From positions 1-59,387 of the IMG/VR virus record IMGVR_UViG_3300003894_000331: DNA of 59,387 nt. One strand, 5' to 3'. A program made the position numbers and the translations under genes. Below the pieces are notes generated by a model. That model had not been told where the DNA came from and searched no databases. It saw only the letters and a program-made list of their open reading frames with translations. This stretch comes from a virus. Positions within the stretch are counted from its first letter, which is position 1; each line of letters starts with the position of its first letter. This document shows positions 42,801 through 54,800 of this stretch, piece by piece.

Positions 42801-45800
42801 AGTCACATTGATACCTTTATTTGCGAATGCGTTTGCAATAGCTTGATCAAAACCACTCTCACCGGTTGTACGTATCGATATCTTATCAGCTACACCTGAG
42901 TCAATAAGACCATCTAACAGTTGATTAACATAGTTGTTAATTTCTGCCTGGGAAGTATTACTCCACTGTTGGAATACAGATTCCTTAAGCAAGTGATTAC
43001 CTTTATCCCTCCACTCATAGTTGCTTTCCTCTTTTTTGTTCACAAGGTTTTCTAACGTTGTGCCGGTAGCAAATTCTGTTCTCTCTATAAAGTCATACAG
43101 CTCATACTGACTTGATGGTATGTTCTTGTTAAGCCTTAGTATCGGAACTACACGCCTAATACTTTCACCAACAATCATCATGTTGTATATCTCACGGTAC
43201 TCACTTAAGTTAGTCTCAGTATCCTTCCGGATCTTCTCAATGTATGAGTCACTGTTCTCATCAGTAAGTTCTGAAAGCTCCTGTCTTGTGGCTTCAATCT
43301 TATCATCGATATCCACAAGGGCATTTTCAGCATACTTGTCGAATGTTCTACTGTTGAATACATAATCCTTACGGACAATCTCCTTTATTTCTGCTTCATT
43401 GTACTCACGACCTTTATGAACATACTTGTCATCAGTCATTGTAATAACCTCTCTTTCCACAAGGTCAGTAACGAAGTTGTCAAGGAACTCATCGAAAGCA
43501 GTATCAGAACCTGATATCAGTTTTGTTATCTTATCAAATCCACGTTTGTTCTCAAGGAAATCAGTTATCTCCTCAGTCTTTATTGTGCCATTTGAACCAT
43601 CATCATACAACTGTATCAATTTGTGTCCTGCCTCTTTCTGTTCCTGATATTTAGTCATCATCCTAGCAAGACGGTCCACTCTATTCTTTCTCATAGCATC
43701 ATAGACAGCATCATCTTTAGTCTCATACTTACGGATAATCTTTTCAACGTAGTCGAACTGGTCAAATGCTGTTGAACCAATAGACCTACCGTTATGAGCT
43801 TTACGGAATATGTCCTGGACTTTATTACTTGCTAACATATCGTAGATCTCATTCTTACTTTTACCTGACATTGCAAGCGCAGCTATGAATGAACCACTCT
43901 CAGTATTGATGTTTAGCATATCCAGAATCATCAGCTTTGGGTTGTCCACTGAAATCTGCAATAATTCACCTAACGTATCGATGATATAATGCACTTTGTC
44001 CTCCACTTGGAATGTACCCTCATTATTGAACTGCATATCCTCTGAAAGAAACTGTTTCCTTTGTGACTCAGTAAGCTGATTTAACTTTGAGTAAACATGT
44101 ATCATGTTAGCGAATACACTAACCATTTGTTTACCGGTATGAGATGCAATAAAGTTCTTAATATTGGTAGAGAAATCATTGTTCAATAGAACCTCATTCT
44201 TCTGCTTAGTCTCAGCACGCTCAACAGCATCATTAACATTAAGCCTGATAAAGATGTGATCCTTTTGCTTATAGTCTACCCAATCATTGTACAGTAAGTC
44301 GAACTTCTTATTCATGAGTGCGCCTATACTTTGATCCTGGAACCTGTTATTGGTCACACTTGGAGCAACTGGACTGTTACCTGAAGTAGTGATGCCTCTG
44401 AATAATACAGTTAACTGGTCAATATCGTAGTCGGAGTCATCAAATAGTATCTTCTCAGATGAAACATATACTGTGGTACCCGAGTCGTATGTGAATGATG
44501 TAACCTCTCCTGCAAATGCAAGACCTTTTGAAGTTGACGGTATCCTAGCAGCAAACACATCCAATGTATCGAGGAAAGCAGAATAGTATTTCGTCAATGC
44601 TTTTGCATCCTCGAACTGGATAGTACCTAAGTTCTTAAAGAATGATTTATCATCAAACTTATTGAAGTTGTCATTGATAAACTTACTTAACTCAGTTTTG
44701 ACTGCTTCCTTATTTGTATAGTACTCATTACCTAGTTCATTCTTAAGATAAGCACGTAGATTTATGTTCTTACCTCCAACAACGAAGTTGAGTATCTCAT
44801 TAAGAGTGTGTCTGTTCTGTCTGGAAATACCAAACTCTTCAGCATATACAAATGGCATGGCAACCTCTGCAGGAATAATACCCTCATTTTCTTGATCGAT
44901 GCGAGTATGTTTCAATGGAGATGAAGTAGTCTTATCAGTAATTTTAAATAATCCCCTTTCGATATCCTCCATTGTTGCACGAATAGTTCCATTCTCAGTC
45001 TCTATATCATAATACTTAATGAACATATCACCTGCAGCCTGTACCATTTTCAACCCTGGCACTTTAAAGTCAACAGCGTTCTGTAGCCTCTTCATGAATG
45101 TGGGCCACAACTTATTCATTACAGTAGGAATGTTAATTGAGAGTTCCGGGATATTCAAAAGATCATTAAGAGATGACGCTCCTTTAATCTTATCAACGAT
45201 GTCAGATCCTAATCCTCTGAAAGCTTCTGAGAACTTGTCAAGATCATTTACTCCAAATTCATCTTTGATGTTCATAAAGAGCTTCTCAGTGATAAAACTA
45301 TCGATGTTTGATATCGTAGCTCCATTACGGGAGTTAATGTTGGATATGAGCTTTATTTGGCTCAAGTCAGTAACTCTTCTCTCAGTTATACTTTGATTAG
45401 CATTCAGAACGAATAACTCATCCTGTGTTCTCTGTGTATCAATACGTATATCATCACCTTTAATGAACTTATCCCAACTCATATAGTTTACATTAGGAGA
45501 GTGCATCTTAGCTGTAGAAACAAACTCTATCCTTGCAATCGTACCCTGAAGTAAATCTACTCCATGAACTATACGGACGTTCTCAACGTATTCAGCTAAC
45601 ATACTCATAGCCTCAGTAGGAGTATTATCCTCAACATATTCCTGATACTTATTCCAAAGATTTGTCTCTACTCCCTCTATTTGTGGGAACTCTGCCTTTG
45701 AATGATTACCCTGAAGCATTAGCTTTGTGAGTGAATTGTATAGTTCTGGATTATGAGCATAAAAGTCATCGTTCAGGGTAACATTCGCAGATTTCTTGTA

Positions 45801-48800
45801 CTGGCCTAAACCAGTGTTAGGATCAATACCGGTAGCAATCGTTTTCATGGTATTGTCATTCTGATTCATGTATGACGCATTACCACCGTAAGCTTTATTA
45901 AGGAAATGTGTAAACAACCTATGAGTTAACATTGTACCGTCAGTGAACATATATTCATCTTTGATACCTAACATCTCCTTATAGTGTGAAGATACAGCAG
46001 ATTGATCTACCATTCTTGCTACATTAAATGTTGGACCTACCGTGAATACTGGTGTTACAAGGTCATCAGTGTTGGCAACATATCCCTGACCTACCATTGT
46101 CTTGGCATACTTAGCAAGTTTCCTGGCATCCTCAGATTGGAACTCATTACCCATAACAGTATTAACTAAGCTGTCATTAAACAGGAAGTATGAGTACACA
46201 AATGCTCTGTGTAACGGATTATACTCAACAGACTTCTGTACATTAGGTATAATCTTAACAGGCTTTTCTAACATCTTTGACATCCTGTTATTCCAACCAC
46301 TGATATCAACACTACGAGGTTGAAGGTTTGCGCTCTCCTTAATCATGTTTGTGTGGAGACGTAACCTGTCATCCATAATAACATCGATATAGTCAGCTTT
46401 CTGATCATTGTCCTTCAACTTCATCCAACCTTTGTAGTTCTGAAGTGTAAATGGTGACTCAGTAGCATATATGTTTGCCTCAGTCTCATAGGACATCTCT
46501 GTATTCTTTCCAATACGTATATAATAACGCTCTCCTGCCTTTTCTACAGTGTAGTCAACGTTACGTACCATTCCGGCTTTTGAAAGCTTATGAAGGTTTG
46601 TATTGGACGCAGACATCTTGTTAACTCCTGATAGATGTTCATTGATAGCATTGATTAAATACTCTGCTCTCTCTACCGGTGTGGAGTATTTTCCTATGTC
46701 AGTAACATTGGATACAATGCCAGCCCCAGTAGTTTCTCCAGTATAGACATCAATACCTGTCCATTTGTTAATACTAATGGCTGCTTTCTTGAAGTACACC
46801 TTGAACTTGTCATCGAACATATTGGCAAGCACCTCATTGTTCATTGTAACCTTTTTAATGTTTCCATCAACTTTAGTAACATCGAAAAGCCTACTTGACA
46901 CATCCTTGCCAAACGTAACATCGAATACAGGGAAGAAACCTGAGTCAGACATAGTGGTAGTCGATAGTCTGAGGACCTGTTCCTGATTATTCCTAAGTAC
47001 TGATGTCAGCCAGTGACCATAAACCATATGATTTATCATATCAGCTTCAGTAAGGTGTTTGATATCATGCGGAGTGAACTTGTCCTCAATACCTGAAGTG
47101 TAATGTAACTTAACAACGTTGATCTTACCGTTAAGTATAGGCTCTATTACTGTTCCATCAACTGTAAACGGATTGTTGAAATTGTTTGTGTTCTTAAGAG
47201 CATCACTGTAGAAGTTCATTAAAGCTTCTTGTCCTGTTCCAGAAGAGGTAAACATCCTAGACAGATGAGAACCTAACATTGCCTGGTTGACTGCTTTTCC
47301 TTCAGGTGTATATGTATAGCCTCTTGCATTGATAATATTCATCTCAGTTTCAACTGTTGCAAGTGCTGATGTATAATCATAGAATGATTCAATATGGATA
47401 TTAGCATCCTCGATAGTATCTTCAGGATCTAAAAGCTCACTCATCCGGATAGGATCTAACCTGTGCTTGTTGGCAAACTTTTCAACAGCATTCTTATAAT
47501 GGTTATTTGTATCCTGCTCGAAGTAGCTCCTCAATGTGTATGCTATTGCACCAAATCCATCAGCAATCTGATCAATGCCAATCTTTGAAGAGTAGTTAAT
47601 ACCAAGTATAGCATTACGAGTAGAAGATGTAACATAGATACCCATAGCTCGGAATAAATCATTCAGGAGCTTCTGGTCCTTACCACCTACCCACTCGAAT
47701 GTGCCTTTATTCTCATTGTAACGGATAGCCTCTACCTTTTTACCTTTATTGTAGTGTATCGATATGGAGTTGCCCTCAACAGATAATGTTCTACTAGGCT
47801 TCTTATCTGTTTTATTTGCCGGAAGAACTAATGTTTCAGCGTTGTTCCTTAATCCCTCTTCGGCAAAGAACCTTGATACAAGTGCTGAGTTGAAGATACG
47901 TTTCTGCTCCTCAACATTTGTGTTGTTTCTTTTCTTACTCTGGAACCAGCTTCCATCTTCATCTCTTTTGTGCTCCACTGATACATAGTCAGCAACCTGT
48001 GCTGATACATAAAGTGAGGCAAAAGCGTTCAGGATATCTGAGGCATATGCTGATTTATTCTTAACCTTATTGGCTAGTGTACCCTCTGTGGATATCTCAT
48101 CCATAAGGATGCTGTTATCATTGTAGCCTAACTGTTTAAGAATAGCGTTCTGAAACTTATAGTAATGATATGGCTTCAGTAGAGTGTCGTCTGTGATACC
48201 CTGCTGCAATCCTGTTACAAGTGAACCATTCTTATTAATCCTTAAGTAACCGAGATCTAAAAGGAATGATGCAAGCATATTTGCATTTTCATTCGTGCCA
48301 TCACTCTTCGAGCTCTTAATGTAGTCATGCATTATCTTGAAAGCACGTGTTACCGGATCTACACCGTTATCACCGTTAGTACCATAATCTTTGAATACCT
48401 CGATTAGAACTGCTTTCAGCTTAGAACCTGATGCATTCTGAGGAGTACCAGGAACTAACTTAATGGACTTGTTTACAACCTTAACCCTTTTAAAGTGTAT
48501 GGAATTCAGCTCATTATTAAGGATGGCAGATGTCTTTTGCTCTAATGATTTGGCATTAAAGTCATCTCTCATCACCTCATTGGAACTGGACTCCACTGTA
48601 TTCTCATTGAAGTTGATAGTAGGTAACATAACAGCCATTAAAGACTCTTTGAATAATGTATTGTCAGCTATCTTTTTGGATAAGTGTACAAGCCTCTGTG
48701 TTTTGTTCTTAGCATATGTAACATCCTTTTGACCTTTAATTAAATCATTCTGAGCTGCTACCATATTTAAGCCCTCAGTAATTACATCATAATACTGGTC

Positions 48801-51800
48801 AAATGAAGAGATATCATTCCATTTGATAGGAGTCCTGGACGGGTCATTATTCTTTATGATCTGAGTAACGAGCTCCATCACTGATACAAGGTTAGCATCT
48901 CCACCTACTTCACGGGCCATCTGTTGACGATTCATAGCACCAATAGCAAAGTCGAACTGGAAAACCTCCTCAAGTAGTTTATCTACTGCAGGATCATTCT
49001 GACTTCGACCTCTCTCCATAAGTGATACCTGTTCACTGTTGTTGTATCTTACAGGTTCATTCTTATATCCTCCCCTGTTAAGCTTATTGAGGAACTCATT
49101 TACAGTATCTCTGTTACCGGTAATGTAATTGATAACACCCCTCACCCAGTTAACGAAACGAGAAACTAATGATTTAGAACGAGCTTCTCTGATTCCTTCA
49201 TTAACCTCTGCAATAAACTCCTCTGCCATGTTATCTGAAATAGGCCCTTTAACACCTTTTAAGCGCATTTGGATCCTAGCATCGTCCGTAATCTTTTTGT
49301 AGCTCTCAGGAGAAACAAAGTGCTTCAGTGCAAAGTGTACGGCTTCATGTCTACCTACACCTCGTTGAGTAAGGTCATTCACTGTCTCAATAAACATTCT
49401 CATATTACCTACAGCACCATAAGCAGGTTTACCGTTAACTAATAGAGATGAGCTAAACTCAAGGTCATTCATTAAGAACTGTTTTCCGAATACAGCTTCC
49501 AGATAATACATTTGGTCAGCAAGCGGAACCATATCCTCAGTTCTCGTTTCCTTTGTAGCAGCAAGCCAATCTAATGGATTCCTATGATTACCAGAATTCT
49601 CATTATTAGAACCTGATGTATTCATGTCATCAATATGAGATGCACGAGTGTTAAACCTTACAGCATTCGTCTTAGCGTTACGAAGTATAGCACCATTAAC
49701 CCTGACAGCATTACCTTGTTCGATTCCTAGAACCTTAACTTTAATAGTAGGAAAGAACGCACCATTATCCACAAGCTTGTTGTACACATCCTTAAGATTA
49801 TCTACAATAGTTGTTGTACCACCAGAACTCTTGACATCGATATAACCGTTTGGTCTTTTCTTAAGAACATCCTCATAGTCACGGATAATATTACCGTTAC
49901 GATCTAAGAACAAGCTTCTATTGTAGTTAATGGCATGTGCCATGAATGATGAATTCAACTTCTCATTGAAGTATTTCATCTTAGCAGATTGATCTGCCTT
50001 AGTACCTTTACGACTCTCAGCTTCACGTGCTGCTTTACGAAGTTCTTTTAACTCTTCAGTGTTCTTTATGCTTACTTTTTCAGCTTCAGCCTCATTGATT
50101 TCGTTAATCCTTTGCCCTTTAATCTCTATAGGAACCCAACCAAAGTTAGGATCATCGATCCTTTTAGCATAAACAATGTCATTAACATAACCGTCACGTT
50201 TTACCTGGTCGACTATAATATCATCGCTCATTTCAGTAACAGAAGTATTATTCACACCTTTAAACGCTCCACCGTTGCTAACTATTCGCTCGAAGAAAAA
50301 AGTAAAATCATTCTCCTCCTTAAAGTTATATTGCATGTTAAGCTCAGTATCATCTCCAAACTGATGCTGTACAATTACATCGTAGAACTCAGCGAATGTG
50401 AACGTATCCCTTGTATCCTTATCATTAACAATCAATGTAGCAGAGGGCCAGTAATTAAGTATTGCATCTTGGTTAGTACTTCCTGATGCTCTTCCTAATG
50501 CATGATGATATAAAGCAGACAGGGCCATAACTGATGCTCCTTTTGCAGATTCTTTTTCGTACTGTACATTGTTAGGATCATAATCCTGAACACCTAACTG
50601 ATGTTTACTCTTCCTGTATAGTTCATTCTTATAAGCAGTCTCTTCTGCCGGTGACATTAATGGTTGATATAACACACCAACCGTTTCACCTCCACGCTCA
50701 ACAAGTATCACATTGTAATTCGTTTCGATCTCACCGTTATTAAGGTTATACAAATCGATTTCCTTATGGAATACAAGCTTAATGGTAGTATCTTCATTAT
50801 AGAACCTTTGTTTTAAAATGTTGTTATAATGCTTCTCGATACCGTGCTTTTCAACCATGGACACTGTTGCTTCATCAGCCACCATAACAGCAGATGAGAA
50901 TTTCAGTGTATTAGGAGCACTCACAATGTTTTCCTCGATTAAATCAGCTTCAGTATCTTCTGAGAATGTAAGGTCCACTTCTTCTTCAGGAGTATTCTCA
51001 ACAACATCCTCTACTACTTCAACTGAGTCAAATAGCTTCTCAATAGCTTTAACCCTCCTGGTAATAGCAGCTCTCTGTTGACCGTACACTTTATCATATT
51101 CGTTCTTCAGATCCCTGAGCTCCTGTAGTTCATTTACAAACTGGTCAGGGTTTACACGGTTAAGCTCTTCACCTTTTTTAGTTACTTTCTCATGCAGCAC
51201 ATAGAAAGGGCCTGTCTTAGCTGTTTGAGCAGCAGACTTACCAATCTTCTCAGGACGTGATATCGTTTCTCTTGGAGTAGTTATTGGTTCCTGGTTCTGT
51301 GAACCCATTGTTTCGATACGTGACTTCTGTAACTGAAATAGCTCACGTTCATTCTTTTCGTTGCTCTTAGCACCTTCACTACTTGTAACGGAGATATCGA
51401 TAATGTTATCACGCTTCGAGCTTTTATTTGGATCTCCCATAACAGAAACGAACTTCTTAGCTCTACCAACTGCTGTTTTGAAGATACGCAAGTTATGCAT
51501 GTCTGATGGAGCTTTCATAGCTACATAAACATACTTGAACTCTAACCCTTGTGCACTTGTGTTCGCATTTAAAGGATCATTAGGTTGTATGAATGATACA
51601 TTCTCAGGAGGAATATTGGTGTTCCTCTTCTTAAACTGTTCAGCATCACTCTCAGTAGCAAATATGATAACCCTGTCAGTCTTACCAAATCTGTCTACAT
51701 GGTCAACGTACATCTTCTCAAAGTCCTTTTGACTCTTATCACTGTACACATACACACCCTTAGTCATATCACCGTTATATCCTAAGTCAGCAGGTAGTTG

Positions 51801-54800
51801 TACAGTGTTGTCATACATCGTGGTCATACTTCTGGAAACAGAATTCTGTAAATCGGATATCTGTTTAACATCAGCACGGTGTACTTCATCAATCATTGGA
51901 GTACGATATGATAAGTGGTCAAGGATAATTCCGGCAGACACATCTGGATCTCCTCCAATATTATATTTTGGCTGTTGAGGATCCCCTAAAGCTATCAATG
52001 CACCTTTTTCCAAATGATTCTGGATAGCATTGTTCTGCTCAATAAATACAAGGCTTGCTTCATCAAGGAAAATAACTGTGTTATCATCTACAGTCACCCT
52101 GTCATTATCAAGCGCATCAGCAAAGTCCTTAATGGTATACCCTTTGTCATTCTTTACATTCTTAAGAGTCCCAATGTTTCTTTTCTGTGCTTCTACATTC
52201 TGCATGTTAGGACCTACATGAATAAATGTATGGTCGCTATTCTTATCGGCTACATTGTTATCGATCATCTTAGCAATAGTGCTTAGCACGAATGTAGTTT
52301 TACCGGCACCACCAGTTCCCTGTACTAAGAAAGCGTTCTTATGCAGTTTGAATGTTCTTGTGAATAACGGCCCATCTAAAGCTGTAAGTTCTTTAACCTC
52401 CTCTGAGTTGTAACCCATAGCCTTAAGCTCTCTCTTAAACTCAGGAACCTTGTTACTATTCGTCACATCTTCATTGGCTGCTCTGAGTACAATAAGATCA
52501 CGGCTAGCATTGATACCCATCATCACCTGCTTAATAGCATTCTCTTGCTGTATGGAGATTACTCTATCCCCGTCATCATAGTTACTTGTCTCGAATACGG
52601 AATGTAACTGATCGTAGAATTTATTGTTATCAAGATTAAGCAGCTCATTGAATAACTGAATATGCCTGTCTACAGCTTTATGAGCGACCACTCTTGCCAC
52701 TTTCTTCACTTCAGGAAGGTTTTCCTTCTCTGATAGCTCAACGGCTTTCTGATAAAGCGAGAATGGCTCTGACATATTAAACACTAACTTATGCTTACCA
52801 TACTCAAGCTGTCCTACATCAAAATCAAACTCAGAAATACTCTGACCGTCTTTATTATTGTTGTAGTCATATGTCTCTCCAGTGTGGTGCTTGAAGTTAA
52901 TGCCTAGATCCACAACCTGCTTTTTAATAAACATCTCACCGTCCTTATTGTCTAAGGCTTTATGAATGTCAGTCTTGAGGTTGTTGAGAGTTTTCTCCAT
53001 TGATATGATATCATCCTCTTCCCACTTGTTCTCCATAAGAGCGTTCATCCTGGCAACTTTTGCCTCTTCATAGAGTGTGAGCATAGCATTCCTTGTCTTA
53101 TCATCGATAAGTTCTGTTGGAGGTAGCTTACTGATTATTGCTGCTTGGTTATGGATATGGAGTATTCTCCTGCGTTGATCACGCTTTTTCAATGACGCAC
53201 TTTCCCGGGATGTCTTTTCGTACATCTGCTCAAGTGTAAGATCACCCTCCTGAGTACCGTTGACAGCTTCATCGATATACTTCCCGATTTTGTTTATCTG
53301 GCCGTCAGTAAGGATATCACCTTTATTCGAAATGGTAACTCCATTGTAATTCCTTTCAATGCTTTCTACTTGGTCTGAATAGGTAGTTCTATAGTTAGTT
53401 CCATCGATCTCCCTATCTACTACAGGATAGTTCTCATCAGTCCTGTTAGCACCACGTTTATTATCAAGATATAATCTAACAGCAGCTAAGTTGTTAAAGG
53501 CAGTCTCGATAACATTGGCATTAGCTTCCTCAGTGAGAATACTAGGATTCTCCTTATAAGCTTTACGAATATCTTTTAGCTTCTGAACCGCATCGAAATA
53601 AATAGCATTGGCTACTCTCTCCTCGTATGGCTTAGTTTGATCGGCAGCAGCTTTCTTATCTCTACGATAGTTTTTAAGGTTAGACAGCTCATTATCAATC
53701 TGAGTAGAGAATGCACTTATAGCTCCAAACTTATCACGAGTTGCCTGGCTAACTGATTTACCCTCTTCTCTAAAGTTGAACTTTGATAAGTCTCCGTTCT
53801 CGAAAAGAATATCAGCCATAGCAAGAACATCATTGATAGAACTTTCTATACTCTTAAGTGCTTTCTGATAATTATCGGACTCATACGCAAAGACTCCACC
53901 AGCTTCATTCTTACCTTCAAATGTTCTAATCTCTTCAATCTGAGCATCAAGGTCATTAATAATATCCAATGACTGTGATACCATATTCTCAAACTTCTCA
54001 AGGCCACCCTCGTCCATAAGGTCTCCTGGAGATACTCCCGCTACTTCCTGAAGAGTACTTTGATCAAATGCTTCAGTAAACTTCTCTCCGAACATACTAC
54101 CGAGATTTACCTTACCTGAAGATACTGCTTCATCGAAGTTAACCAAACCTATTGCATCATTGGCGTTATTATAAAAAGCCGCTGCTGTCATAATAGCCTG
54201 CATCTTATTGGCCCATTCACCCTCAGTAGCTTTAGAGTGCTGCATCATATCAGCAAACATGTTGTACTGGAATACCTTTTTACGCATGTACTCAGAAGTA
54301 CCGAAATCAGTTATTTCAGTCTTAAACTTAATACTCTCATCAAGCTTAGCTATTTTCTTCTCAAGGTCCTCCTGATTATATGTCTTACCATCGTATTCAA
54401 TCTCCTCAGTATTCTCTGCTTGGTCTATTGCATTACGAATGTCAGCTATCTGACTCATCTCAATCATTGATTCTTTCATGGCTTCCTCGCCACCAATAGC
54501 ATTGAGAACATCAGTATTGTCATAACCGTTCCTGGTAATGAACTGCTTGTATGCATTGATACGTGCTCTTACAGCATTTGCCATATCCTGAGCAACTGAC
54601 TGAGTAGGATCTGATACTGCTTGTCCTTGTGAATTCTGTCCACGAAGATATCCGCTTTCCTTTTGAACCCACTTTGTTAATCCTTTATCGAAACTCTTCT
54701 GAGCATTACGATTCTTAATCTCATTAAGGGCCTGTTGAGCTTCATTGAACTGTTGAACCCTTTTGTTACGGACACCCATTGTATTGGTTGCACCTCCCAT

